Below the pieces are notes generated by a model. That model had not been told where the DNA came from and made no database searches. It saw nothing but the letters and a program-made list of their open reading frames with translations. A DNA stretch of 64,000 bases from JBCDHN01 sp965224535 (GTDB lineage Bacteria; Verrucomicrobiota; Verrucomicrobiia; Verrucomicrobiales; DEV007): the NCBI GenBank assembly GCA_965224535.1, contig CBDCZR010000010.1, positions 50,837-114,836 on the forward strand, written 5' to 3'. This document shows, one piece after another, positions 43,187 to 52,667 of this stretch (its first letter is position 1; each line of letters begins with the position of its first letter). The position numbers and the translations under genes were made by a program.

Positions 43187-45544
43187 TCATTTCGTCTGAA
43201 ACGCGTCGCTCTTGGCGATGCCGACGATCGAATCAGCCAAGCGATAGCCGTTTTCGCTCATGCCGCGGCTTAGCTGGTCGAGCAATTCCCGGTCGGTGAT
43301 TTCCAATCCCCGGCCCAGGGCGAACGTCAGCAGTTTTTCGGTCAAGCAGCGGCAAAACGCGTCCTTTTGCTCCATCAGCAGTCGCTTGAACTCCTCCGGC
43401 GTTTGAAATTCCGTCCCATCCGGCAATTTTCCGCTGGCGTCGATCGGCTCCTCAACGCCGGTCTCGTGCGTACGCCAAGCACCGATCGCATCGTAGTTTT
43501 GCAGGCTGAACCCCAGCGGATCGATCTTGCGGTGACAACTGGCGCAGGCCGAATTTTGACGATGCTCGACCATGCGCTGCCGCAACGACAACACTGCCTG
43601 CCCCTTCTTGTTCGGCTCGATTTCGCCCGCGTTGGGCGGCGGAGGCGGCGGCGGGTCGCCTAACAAATTCTCCAAAATCCACACCCCGCGCTTAATCGGT
43701 TTGGTTCGCGTGCCGTCGGATAAGCCGGCCAGGATGCTGGCATGCGTCATCACCCCGCCCCGGCGCGAATTGGCGGGAAGGCTGACCCGGCGAAAGTCAT
43801 CGCCCTTCACTCCGCGGATTCCGTAGTGCCGCGCCATCCGCTCGTTGAGCATGGCGAAGTCTGAATCGATGAAATTGAGCGCGCTGAGGTCGTGGCGCAG
43901 AATTTCCGCGAAAAACGCCTCCGTTTCGCGAACCATCGAGGTCTCCAGGTGGTAGTCGTATTCCGGGTAAAGCTTCGCATCGGGTGGAAACGAGCCCACC
44001 AAGCGGGTTTGCAGCCACTGACCGGCAAAGCTCTTCACGAAGCGGCCTGACTTCGCGTCGGCCAGCATCCGCCGGATTTGAGTTTCGAGCATTTCGGCCT
44101 CGGTCAGGCTTCCGTCCGCGGCACGGGCAATCAACTCCCCGTCCGGCATGCTCCGCCACAAAAAATAAGACAACCGCGTGGCCAACTCGTAGGCGTTCAA
44201 GCGGCGCGGCTCCGAATCGCCTCCACCGGTTCCCGGCTCTAACAGAAACAGAAAATCCGGCGCGCAAAGCACCGCGGACAGCGCCACCTTGACCGCCTCC
44301 TCAAAGCTGCTTTCCCGCGCGATTTCCGCGGAAAACAACCCCATCAGCCGGTCGATTTCCCGATCCAAAATCGGGCGCCGGAACGCCTTGGCCGCGAAGC
44401 GCGAAATGATCTCGCGCGCGTAGGCGGGATTCCGCTCGGCATCCGGACTTTTGAAGAAAATGCGGCGATGCGACTCCGGCGGCCAGTCATCGTAAAGCGG
44501 CCCCTCAATTTCCATGGAGTCCAACGCCAACGGCATGGTGTGCTGGACGTCGAAATTTGAGTTGGCAACGCGAAATACCCGCCTTCCGCCGGATGTCGAC
44601 CGGCCCACGGGAATGCGTGCCTCGTAGACTTTTGGCGATTGGTCGCTCGCGGTGACGTCGCCCTCCCAAATCTTGGCGCCGTCAAATTCCATGACCATGC
44701 GCGGCGGGTAACTGCCGCCCTCCACCGCACCGGCTCGAACGCGAAACGCGTATTCGCCCTCGGTGGCGAATCGAAAGGTGTCGATCTGCGGCAACCAGAT
44801 TTTTGAGCGCGTCATCAGCAAAAAATCGGTGCCGCGGACCATGAACCCGCCGTGAAACGTCCGGCGGGTCTTTTGCCGGGTGAAATGGCGGCTGAGGTCC
44901 TCAATTTCCACGCGCCGCAAGGCCGGTTTGGGCCGCGGACCGGTGACGATGGCCCGATCCAGCAGTTTTTGCGCGGCGTTCAGATATTTCTCCACCAGCA
45001 GCGGAGACATGGTCAGCGCCGTGCCGATGTTGTCGAAGCCGTGAGCGGTGTTGTCAGCGGGAAAGAGATCCGCCGGGTTGCCGCTGAGGCCCAGCAAATC
45101 GTGGACGGTGTAGTTGTACTCCTCCCGGTTCATCCGCCGCATCACCACGCGTCCAGCCCCATCGCGGGAATTGGCGACGGCCCGGCGCAGTTCGGTCAGG
45201 ATCCACGCGTTGACCGCGTCCGCCTCTTCTTGCCGGGGGCGGGGCTCGTCTTCCGGCGGCATTTCGCCCAAATTCAGGCGATCCATCACCTCCTGCCAGG
45301 TTTGCGCGTCGCGGCTGCCGGCGACAAACTCGGGTTGCAATTCTTCCAAATTGAGGCCGCCCTTCGCCCTGGCTTCGCTGTGACATTTGGTGCAATGAGC
45401 GTCGAGAAACGGCCACACGATTCGCTGAAAAGTCTTCTCGTCAGGCTGGGAACCGGCTGGATTCGCGGCGAAAACCGGCACACCGCCCAAAACGACAACA
45501 GCGGCCAAAATCAGCCAGTTTCGTGCGTGGCGAAGCAGGGACAT
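43187..45544 (-). CDS. Planctomycete-type cytochrome protein (DUF1587/DUF1595/DUF1592/DUF1588/DUF1585)
   Basis: 785 residues with a signal peptide (LILAAVVVLGGVPVFA). CTKCH at 51-55 is a c-type heme site. MRRMNREEYNYTVHDLLGLS is DUF1587. A carbohydrate-binding-like beta region (about residues 225-345) follows, then DUF1595/DUF1592 (LNAYELATRLSYFLWRSMPD), DUF1588 (RRGGVMTHASILAGLSDGTR) and DUF1585 (ENGYRLADSIVGIAKSDAFQ), with a second CxxCH (CASCHRKIDPLGF) near 668. It begins the operon with the DUF1552 and FGE genes. The inserted beta region hints at polysaccharide binding. Confidence 0.92.
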   Translation of the reverse strand: MSLLRHARNWLILAAVVVLGGVPVFAANPAGSQPDEKTFQRIVWPFLDAHCTKCHSEARAKGGLNLEELQPEFVAGSRDAQTWQEVMDRLNLGEMPPEDEPRPRQEEADAVNAWILTELRRAVANSRDGAGRVVMRRMNREEYNYTVHDLLGLSGNPADLFPADNTAHGFDNIGTALTMSPLLVEKYLNAAQKLLDRAIVTGPRPKPALRRVEIEDLSRHFTRQKTRRTFHGGFMVRGTDFLLMTRSKIWLPQIDTFRFATEGEYAFRVRAGAVEGGSYPPRMVMEFDGAKIWEGDVTASDQSPKVYEARIPVGRSTSGGRRVFRVANSNFDVQHTMPLALDSMEIEGPLYDDWPPESHRRIFFKSPDAERNPAYAREIISRFAAKAFRRPILDREIDRLMGLFSAEIARESSFEEAVKVALSAVLCAPDFLFLLEPGTGGGDSEPRRLNAYELATRLSYFLWRSMPDGELIARAADGSLTEAEMLETQIRRMLADAKSGRFVKSFAGQWLQTRLVGSFPPDAKLYPEYDYHLETSMVRETEAFFAEILRHDLSALNFIDSDFAMLNERMARHYGIRGVKGDDFRRVSLPANSRRGGVMTHASILAGLSDGTRTKPIKRGVWILENLLGDPPPPPPPNAGEIEPNKKGQAVLSLRQRMVEHRQNSACASCHRKIDPLGFSLQNYDAIGAWRTHETGVEEPIDASGKLPDGTEFQTPEEFKRLLMEQKDAFCRCLTEKLLTFALGRGLEITDRELLDQLSRGMSENGYRLADSIVGIAKSDAFQTK

Positions 45545-45716
45545 GGGCCAATTCAGCCCAAAACTCGGGAAACTCCAGCGTTATGCGAGCGTTGCCGCCA
45601 TTTTTTGCGATCGCGCAACTTCTCGGTCGACGGGATACGGAAATTTCAGCGCCGCGAATCAACCAGTATGGCGTGAACTTGATTGTCTGCAATATTGAGG
45701 AAAGAATCATCGAACA

Positions 45717-46058
45717 ATGGATTCCCGCAAAATCTACGAAGAAGCCATCCTAACCGTCCTAAAAACGCACCTCCCCCGCATTCCGCAAAAGGGACTCAAG
45801 GTGACGTTGGTCCAGGACCGGGAAAACGGGCACTTCCAAATCGTGCACTCAGGCTGGCAACGTGGGGATTACTCTTACGGCTCAGTTTTGCACGTAGATT
45901 TGACGCCGGAAGGCAAAGTCGTGGTGCTCCACAACGGCACGGAGTCGATGATCGCCGATGAATTGCACGAGGCGGGAATTGCCAAGGACGACATCATTTT
46001 GGAGTTTTTACCGCGTTATGCCAGGGAGGCATCGGGTTATGGTGTTGGAGTTGGCTGA
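45717..46058 (+). CDS. xisI: XisI-family protein (element excision controlling factor-like), orphan
   Basis: 113 residues from ATG 45717. The family pattern is clear: a helical N-terminus (SRKIYEEAILTVLKTHL), FQIVHSGWQRGDYSYGSVLH, VDLTPEGKVVVLHNGTESMI and ADELHEAGIAKDDIILEFLP. XisI was named for a role with XisH in fdxN-element excision in Cyanobacteria. No xisH or element-type recombinase is adjacent, so excision is unlikely to be its task here. The gene is convergent with the sialidase gene, with only 24 bp between. Confidence 0.88.
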   Translation: MDSRKIYEEAILTVLKTHLPRIPQKGLKVTLVQDRENGHFQIVHSGWQRGDYSYGSVLHVDLTPEGKVVVLHNGTESMIADELHEAGIAKDDIILEFLPRYAREASGYGVGVG

Positions 46059-46082
46059 ACGCATACGCGCCTGCGCACAGAC

Positions 46083-47276
46083 CTATTCCGTGCCGCCGTT
46101 GGCTTGCAGCAACCTATCACGGTCGATCGCTACGAATACGATGCTTTGGTAGGCGTTTTTCTGGCCGGCGTCACCTGCTTCAAACAGTAGGCCGACGTTG
46201 GCGCCGGACATTAGCACCATATCGCTGTAGGCGGCGGGGCCAATGTGGATGAGCGGGCCGTCGCGCCAGGTTTTTACTTCATCGCGGCTGTAGCGTATGC
46301 GCATATCGCTGCGTCCTTTGCCGCTGGGACCGTTTTCATCCGGACCGGAAAAGAGGATCAAATCCTCCGCGGCGCGAAGCAGAGAACATTGCACGACCGG
46401 AGGATCGAGCACAGGCGACACCGGGCGAAACGCCTTCCATTCTTCGCTTTGCGAGGTGAAGGACTCGCCGCCGTCGAAACTCCAGGCTTCACCGCGCGTT
46501 CCCGGCGCTTTGCCGTTTTGGTCGCGCGTATTGAAATAGAGGCTCCCGTCATTGAGTTCCACCACGGTGGTCTCGTTAGCGTTCATACCGTCGTCGTAGG
46601 TTTCGTCCAGAGCGCCAAGACGCCAGGTTTTTCCGTGATCGTCGCTGAGAATGGCGTGCGCGCCGTTGGGACCGCGATCTCCTCCGTCGTCTCCTATGCG
46701 GTGATCGGTTGGTATGATAAGACGGCCGCGGAATTTTCCGTTTTGCAGTTGAATGGAGTGCACGGGACCGGTTGCGTACCATCCCCACTCCGGCTTTTTC
46801 ACGTTTTCGGTGATTTCTCGCCGTTTGGCCCAGGTTTTGCCATTGTCATCGCTGTAAGTGACGAAAACGCGGTCGTTTTCCAACGTGAACGGAAGCCAAA
46901 TTCGACCGGGATGATCCGGGTCCAACAGATCCACAACCGGCGCCGGGTTTCCAACGGTTATTGGCGGCGGCTCGCCAGTGCCTGTGGCGAGCAACGCGCG
47001 AAAATCTTCGCTTTCTTGCACGACTTCAATCGGCCCCCAGCTTTTGCCTCCATTGGAGGAGCGTTTTAGCACCAAGTCGATTTCGCTGGCGTCACCACCC
47101 TGCCGGGCTTCGCAAAAAGCAAGAAGATCCCCGTTTCTCGCCAAAATAATGGCGGGAATGCGATAGATCTTGTAGCCGTCACTACCAGCGGAAAAAACGG
47201 TGGTTTGAGAAAATTCTCCAGCGGCGGGTTGCAGGCATAGGTAGATAAAAATGGCGAGGAGCGTAGTACTTTTCAT
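46083..47276 (-). CDS. Secreted exo-sialidase (BNR/Asp-box, GH33-like)
   Basis: 397 residues with a signal peptide (MKSTTLLAIFIYLCLQPAAG). YRIPAI at 38-43 contains the Arg of the sialidase arginine triad. Three or more Asp boxes are seen: SSNGGKSW, SDDNGKTW and SDDHGKTW. NETTVVELNDGSLYFNTRDQ provides the catalytic Glu/second Arg region, and RIRYSRDEVKTW and AAYSDMVLM fit the last Arg/Tyr region. It would release terminal sialic acid, or a related sugar, from glycans outside the cytosol. No sialic acid uptake or nan genes are present in the window. Confidence 0.88.
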   Translation of the reverse strand: MKSTTLLAIFIYLCLQPAAGEFSQTTVFSAGSDGYKIYRIPAIILARNGDLLAFCEARQGGDASEIDLVLKRSSNGGKSWGPIEVVQESEDFRALLATGTGEPPPITVGNPAPVVDLLDPDHPGRIWLPFTLENDRVFVTYSDDNGKTWAKRREITENVKKPEWGWYATGPVHSIQLQNGKFRGRLIIPTDHRIGDDGGDRGPNGAHAILSDDHGKTWRLGALDETYDDGMNANETTVVELNDGSLYFNTRDQNGKAPGTRGEAWSFDGGESFTSQSEEWKAFRPVSPVLDPPVVQCSLLRAAEDLILFSGPDENGPSGKGRSDMRIRYSRDEVKTWRDGPLIHIGPAAYSDMVLMSGANVGLLFEAGDAGQKNAYQSIVFVAIDRDRLLQANGGTE

Positions 47277-47292
47277 GGCGGTGCTATTGGTA

Positions 47293-49716
47293 TTACGACA
47301 AATTGTAGGCGTCTACATCCACAGTTACGATGACGTCGTCCGGAAAGGTCATTCCACCGAGATGTTTGCGAACGTGCTCGGTGATTTTCCGCGGATTTTT
47401 GGCGCGAAGCAAAACTTGAAAGCGAAATTGGCCCGCGGCCTTAACCAGGGGCGATGGCATGGGGTCGGTGAGGCGAATTTCCTCCGGCAAATCGCGTCGC
47501 ATGCGCTTGACCAGCGTCTGCAGCGAGAATTCGGCCTTTCGCTCGTGCTCGCTGCGCGTGGTAATGACGGTAACGTGGGAATACGGCGGAAAACCCAGGC
47601 CCTGGCGCGCTTCCAGCTCCTGATCGGCAAATCCGTCGTAGTCGTGGTGGCGGGCGAATTGAATGCTGGCGTTGTGCGGGGTGAAAGTTTGGACGACGAC
47701 CTCGCCCAACAAGTGCCCACGGCCCGCGCGGCCGGCAACCTGGGTGATGAGCTGAAACGTGCGCTCACCGGCGCGAAAATCCGGGATGTGCAGGCTAATA
47801 TCCGCGGCTAACACACCCACCAGCGTGACGTTGGGAAAATGCAGCCCTTTGGCAATCATTTGCGTGCCGATGAGGATGTCGTATTTCTGCGCCTTGAAGG
47901 CGTTGAGCGTTTCCTGGAGCTGGCCGCGGCGTTTCATCGCATCGGTGTCCACGCGGGCGATTTTCGCGCGTTTGAACACTTTGTTCAGAATGCCTTCCAC
48001 GCGCTCAGTCCCATAGCCGGCAAAGTGGATGGACGGGCTGGAGCACTCCGGGCATTTTTGCAGCGGAATGCGCTGAAACCCGCAAATGTGGCAAATGAGC
48101 CGGGAATCGTTTTCGTGATAGGTTAGGGTGACGCTGCAATGCGGGCACTCCACGCGGTGACCGCAGTCTTGGCATAACACCGATGGTGAGAAACCCCGCC
48201 GATTGAGAAAAAGGATGGTTTGCTCCCCGCGGTCCAGGCGCTGGTCGATGGCTTCCTTGAGCGGCGCGGACAAAATCGCGGTTCCAGCCTTGCCCTTGGT
48301 CGATTTTCCCTCCGTGCGCATGTCCACCACGCGCGTTAGGGGCAGGGAGTGCGAATCCGCGCGTTCCGTCAGCTCGACCAGCCGGTATTTGCCGGTTTTC
48401 GCGTTTTGGTAGGATTCCAAGGCCGGGGTGGCGCTGCCCAGCAAGAGCGTTGCGCCTTCCAGTTTTGCACGCACCACGGCAATGTCGCGCCCCTGGTAAC
48501 GCGGCGGATTTTCCTGCTTGTAGGTGTTCTCATGCTCCTCATCCACCACGATCAGCCCCACGTTTTCCAGCGGCGCAAAAATGGCGCTGCGGGCTCCGAT
48601 GACGATGCGCGCCTTGCCGTCGAGAATTTTGCGCCATTCGTCGTGACGCTCGCCATCGCTCAGGTTGCTGTGCAAAATGGCGACCTGATCCTGGATGGCG
48701 GCGAAGCGCCGTTTGAAGCGCTCGGTCGTTTGCGGCGTCAGCGAAATTTCCGGCACTAGCACGATGCAACTTTTTCCGCGGTCGATGACTTCGGCGATGG
48801 CTTGCAGGTAAACCTCGGTCTTGCCGCTGCCGGTCACGCCTTTCAGCAAAATGGGCGTTTTCGTCTCCGCATCCAGATCCTCGAAAATCGCGGCCAACGC
48901 TTCGGCTTGCTCCTCGTTCAGTTCCAGCGCCTGGCTTGCCAAAAATTGCTCGTCCTGCTGAAACGGGTCGCGCGCCTGGATTTGGTCGCCGACTTCGACC
49001 CAGCCCAGTTCCTCCAGCCGCTTCACCGCGGAAGGCGCGCTGCCGTGCTCCGCGCTGAGGGTGGACAGCAGCATCGGCGTGTCCGGATCGCGCATCAGCG
49101 TGGTTAGGATGGCCGCCTGGCGTTTGGCGCGTTTCGTCAGCGCCTCCAATTCCTCGTCATCCGGCGTTTTTTTCAGCCGCACGGCCTTTTGCGTCTTAAA
49201 TCCGCCCGAACCGGTTCGCACGACTTCCGGAATCATCCCGCGCACGACGGTCTCCAGCCGGCAAGCGTAGTATTCCGCCATCCACGCGGCCAGTTGGAGC
49301 AAAACCGGTGGGATCAGCGGTTTGGGGTGCAACAGGTTGATCAGCGCGCGCAGTTTGAACCCCTCCTGCCCCTCGATCGGCCTAACCTGGATGATGGTCC
49401 CGTTGACCTTGCGGTTGCGCAGCGGCACGCCCACGCGGCAGCCGGCCAACGCGCGCGTTTCCATGGGTTTGGGGATGGCGTACCAAAGCTCCAAGTCCGG
49501 CGCCTCATCCACAAGCACAAGGCACTTCGTCCCAGGTTGGTCGCTGAAACCGGCAAGCTGGCCCTGCTGGAGCGCGGCAGGCTGCGGTGAAACTGTTGGT
49601 GGTTCGGTCAGGATGTCACCTTTGACGGGGGCAAGCTCGGTTTCAATCGGGGAATCGCCCCCTGGCATCAATATTTGTCTTGACTTTGTTAGGCCCGATC
49701 CCTCATCCTCGTTCAT
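47293..49716 (-). CDS. priA: Primosomal protein N' (replication restart helicase PriA)
   Basis: 807 residues from ATG 49716. The N-terminal 3'-DNA-binding domain (LELWYAIPKPMETRALAGCR) is followed by the winged helix. The helicase has Walker A LLKGVTGSGKTEVYLQAIAE, the DExH box VDEEHENTYKQ, and zinc-binding cysteines in LCQDCGHRVECPHC, CHICGF and CPECSSP. VAGRAGRG closes motif VI. It reloads the replisome at stalled forks. The start is uncertain: ATG 49716 adds about 45 residues before the usual N-terminus, and ATG 49668 is possible. ATG 49716 overlaps a plus-strand ATG (49715) of the divergent RHS locus. Confidence 0.95.
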   Translation of the reverse strand: MNEDEGSGLTKSRQILMPGGDSPIETELAPVKGDILTEPPTVSPQPAALQQGQLAGFSDQPGTKCLVLVDEAPDLELWYAIPKPMETRALAGCRVGVPLRNRKVNGTIIQVRPIEGQEGFKLRALINLLHPKPLIPPVLLQLAAWMAEYYACRLETVVRGMIPEVVRTGSGGFKTQKAVRLKKTPDDEELEALTKRAKRQAAILTTLMRDPDTPMLLSTLSAEHGSAPSAVKRLEELGWVEVGDQIQARDPFQQDEQFLASQALELNEEQAEALAAIFEDLDAETKTPILLKGVTGSGKTEVYLQAIAEVIDRGKSCIVLVPEISLTPQTTERFKRRFAAIQDQVAILHSNLSDGERHDEWRKILDGKARIVIGARSAIFAPLENVGLIVVDEEHENTYKQENPPRYQGRDIAVVRAKLEGATLLLGSATPALESYQNAKTGKYRLVELTERADSHSLPLTRVVDMRTEGKSTKGKAGTAILSAPLKEAIDQRLDRGEQTILFLNRRGFSPSVLCQDCGHRVECPHCSVTLTYHENDSRLICHICGFQRIPLQKCPECSSPSIHFAGYGTERVEGILNKVFKRAKIARVDTDAMKRRGQLQETLNAFKAQKYDILIGTQMIAKGLHFPNVTLVGVLAADISLHIPDFRAGERTFQLITQVAGRAGRGHLLGEVVVQTFTPHNASIQFARHHDYDGFADQELEARQGLGFPPYSHVTVITTRSEHERKAEFSLQTLVKRMRRDLPEEIRLTDPMPSPLVKAAGQFRFQVLLRAKNPRKITEHVRKHLGGMTFPDDVIVTVDVDAYNLS

Positions 49717-49810
49717 GGCCAAAATACGTCGCAGCAAGCAAGCGCACAGAGGTGGTTCGGCGCAGAATTCCCGGAAGCATCCCACAACCGAGGTTCAGTC
49801 AGCTCTGCCG

Positions 49811-50491
49811 GTGACCAAACACCGTCAACTGACCCTTTGGTGCGTGGCCGGGTTGGTTTTGACCGCGCACTTCACTTGGTTAGCGAATGCTGCGCCTGAT
49901 CCTCAGTTGTCAGCATCGGCCTTGGCCCGCGAAGTCCAAGCCGGTATAGAGCCGGTGGTCGCCGTCCAAATGCACGACCCCGGACAAATCGGCGCCGCCA
50001 CGCTCCACGAATACGACTCTAAAGGCCGGATGGTTCGCACTGGCCAGGATATCGACCGTAACGGTAAACTGGAAGCCGACGGCATCGATCGGATTTTCCG
50101 CGTCGAATACAGCTTCGAACGTGGCGAGACCGAAAACGTCTTTTGGGACGTGCAACGCCAATGGACCTGCCCGCGCCTCAACGATCCGCGCGAGATTCTG
50201 GCCAGCGAATTTCGCAAACGAACCGGCTTAGCCTGGGGACGGCACGAACAATTTGGCCGGATGATCGGCCAAACCGTCCAAACCATAGTGCCAAACCTTA
50301 ATCATCCGGAAAAAAGCACGCGAACCACCACAACTGAATACAAATCGGAGGATTTCTACTTCACCACCGTCATCGAAAAGGGTGCCTGGCAGCGCGTTGA
50401 AGTTCGTCTATCCAGCCTATTGCGCTCGGTGACCGAGCGCGATTTGTCTCAACCCGATTCCGACGCCTCACATCATGCGCTACGAATATGA
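49811..50491 (+). CDS. RHS/YD-repeat protein, N-terminal part (frameshifted from the next frame)
   Basis: About 226 residues from GTG 49811 (MTKHRQLTLWCVAGLVLTAH), giving a good signal peptide (...FTWLANAA). An upstream in-frame ATG 49715 would add a charged 32-residue leader. The mature part has YD-like pieces (LHEYDSKGRMVRTGQDIDRN, RIFRVEYSFERGE). This frame stops at 50491; the protein clearly continues one frame over from PHIMRYEYDGLGRQTAVIDS (about 50470). Removing one base near 50472 would join both. Probably one broken gene with the next entry. Confidence 0.65.
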   Translation: MTKHRQLTLWCVAGLVLTAHFTWLANAAPDPQLSASALAREVQAGIEPVVAVQMHDPGQIGAATLHEYDSKGRMVRTGQDIDRNGKLEADGIDRIFRVEYSFERGETENVFWDVQRQWTCPRLNDPREILASEFRKRTGLAWGRHEQFGRMIGQTVQTIVPNLNHPEKSTRTTTTEYKSEDFYFTTVIEKGAWQRVEVRLSSLLRSVTERDLSQPDSDASHHALRI

Positions 50492-52667
50492 CGGTTTGGG
50501 CCGCCAAACCGCCGTTATCGATTCGCGTGCCGGCCGAAGCGAAACCCATTACAATAGCCGCGGTGAGGTTGAAGCCACCGTTGATCCCGATGGAAACCGG
50601 ACCACCTACACCTACTACGGTCCCAACGAAGGCAACGCCGGCAAACTCAAAGTCAAGGTCAATCCCGCCGGACACACCGAAAAATTTGCATACAACTCCC
50701 GCGGCCAGATCACCGCCAGGTGGGGTGACGCCCGCCATCCCGTCGTTTATTTCTACAACCATTGCGGCGAGCGAACCAATATGTTGACCTTCAGCGGCGA
50801 ACGCGACGGTCCGGCCACCGCGATGCTCGACATTGGCAAAACTCCCGAACAAATCCTCGCCGCCCTAGGAGATCCGGGGCAGACAACAAAATGGGTTTAC
50901 GACGAATCCACCGGCGTCTTGTTACGCAAGGAATACGCCGATGGAAACGGAACTGATTACGCCTACACGCCCGACGGCCGCCTTAATACGCAGACCAACG
51001 CCCGCGGCGACAAAATCGTCCACGAATACGAAGAGAAAACCGCCGACCTCGCTAAAACTGTGCGCCTGCCGGCCGATACTAAGCCCGGCGACAAATCGAA
51101 TGTCACCGAGTTTACTCTTAACCGGTTGGGCAACCTCGCGACTGTCGAGGACGAAACTGGCAGGCGCGCCTATCAGCGCGATGACCTTGGCCGAATGGCG
51201 GTCGAGGACCTGCCCGGCGGTTGGCGGATCGAACGCGATTACGACGCGATGGGCAATCTGGCGTGCGTCGGCCTCAAGGACGAGACTGGCGCCAAAGTCC
51301 ACTTCGTTGACTACACCTGGAACGCCGACGGCTCTCTCGCCTCGGTCGAATGCCCTTCCGGCAACTTCTCCTACCGCTACGTCAACGGCGCCCCCGACCT
51401 CCTCGCGTCACTCACTGGCCCGGTTGTCGAAAGCACCTGGAGCTACGAACCCAAGCGGCGCAACCTTATTACCCGCGTAGAAAACCGTTTCCGAGGAAGT
51501 GGTGAGGAGATCTCCACATTCGTCTACACCAACGACGATCTCGGCCGCCCCATTGCCGTCGCCATAAGCGGACCAATGGTCGAAAACCCGGGTTGGACCT
51601 GGAAATACAATAGCCGCAGTGAACTCGTTGCCGCCATTCCGCGGAATTCCAAGTTTGCCGCCTACGGCTTCGAGTACGACGGCATGGGCAACCGGACGCG
51701 ATCAACTGAACGAACCGGCGCCACCTTGGCTTCATTTGGATACAAGGCCAACCTGCTCAATCAGTACACTGAAATCATCGACGACTCAGGCAACCCGCGC
51801 ACGTTCGTCTACGATCTCGATGGCAATCTGCTCGCCGATGACCGGGCCAATTATTATTGGGACTCGCGAAGCCGCCTCGTCCGCGTCGAAAGGAAAGACG
51901 GCCTCGTGGCGTCATACTCTTACGATCACGTCGGGCGTCGGATTCGAAAGCACGTGAAAAGTGCAGATGGAACCGAAACAGAAATTCTGTTCATTTTTGA
52001 CGGTTGGAATCTATTGGCGGAGATTCCAATCAAACCTGGCCCACTGCTTGATGCGGCGCGATTTTACTCTTGGGGACGGGATTTGAGCGGGACGCTTCAA
52101 GGAGCGGGAGGAGTTGGCGGATTACTGGCAATTCACGAAAAGCCAGAAGCCGCCGATGCCGCTTCGCGCGACTTCTTCGCCGATTTTGATGGCAACGGAA
52201 ACTTAGTTGAACTGGTCACCCGCGAACAAAACATTGAAGCCCACTATCAATACGGTCCCTTTGGACGACAAGTTAACGTTAGCGGATCCTATGCCAAGAG
52301 AAATGTAATCGGCTATTCCACGAAATATCTGGATGTGGAATCCGAATTTTTACATTTCACCCTTCGCCCCTACAACTCACAATTGGGTCGATGGCCATCG
52401 CGAGATCCAATCGAGGAACTAGGAGGGCGCAATCTATACTCATTTGTTCAGAACTCTCCCATTCAATTCATTGACTTATTAGGAATGGCGCCAAATCAGG
52501 TGTACGAAGACCTTAAGGAATTGGTTAAAGCGATTCGCGAAGATGTGCAAGCAAATTCCGATTGGACTCAAATCGAATACGGCACGCGGATTTGGATGTG
52601 CTTCCATCTGCCCATCAGGCAACCGCCGACCCTGCCAAAGTTAGCCAATTTGCCTATGCCGACCTAA
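50475..52667 (+). CDS. RHS/YD-repeat protein, core
   Basis: 730 residues. More than a dozen YD repeats are visible (YEYDGLGRQTAV, YTYYGPNEGNAGK, YAYTPDGRLNTQTNARGD, FEYDGMGNRTRSTERT, FVYDLDGNLLADDRANYYWD). The RHS core end is LGRWPSRDPIEELGGRNLYS followed by FVQNSPIQFIDLLGM, after which the effector region normally changes between strains. This repeat shell encapsulates a C-terminal toxin in known RHS/tc systems. With the signal peptide of the previous frame the protein would be exported. The frame runs out at 52667 in a Pro/Leu-rich stretch that looks like out-of-frame translation; the C-terminal domain continues in another frame. Confidence 0.88.
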   Translation: MRYEYDGLGRQTAVIDSRAGRSETHYNSRGEVEATVDPDGNRTTYTYYGPNEGNAGKLKVKVNPAGHTEKFAYNSRGQITARWGDARHPVVYFYNHCGERTNMLTFSGERDGPATAMLDIGKTPEQILAALGDPGQTTKWVYDESTGVLLRKEYADGNGTDYAYTPDGRLNTQTNARGDKIVHEYEEKTADLAKTVRLPADTKPGDKSNVTEFTLNRLGNLATVEDETGRRAYQRDDLGRMAVEDLPGGWRIERDYDAMGNLACVGLKDETGAKVHFVDYTWNADGSLASVECPSGNFSYRYVNGAPDLLASLTGPVVESTWSYEPKRRNLITRVENRFRGSGEEISTFVYTNDDLGRPIAVAISGPMVENPGWTWKYNSRSELVAAIPRNSKFAAYGFEYDGMGNRTRSTERTGATLASFGYKANLLNQYTEIIDDSGNPRTFVYDLDGNLLADDRANYYWDSRSRLVRVERKDGLVASYSYDHVGRRIRKHVKSADGTETEILFIFDGWNLLAEIPIKPGPLLDAARFYSWGRDLSGTLQGAGGVGGLLAIHEKPEAADAASRDFFADFDGNGNLVELVTREQNIEAHYQYGPFGRQVNVSGSYAKRNVIGYSTKYLDVESEFLHFTLRPYNSQLGRWPSRDPIEELGGRNLYSFVQNSPIQFIDLLGMAPNQVYEDLKELVKAIREDVQANSDWTQIEYGTRIWMCFHLPIRQPPTLPKLANLPMPT

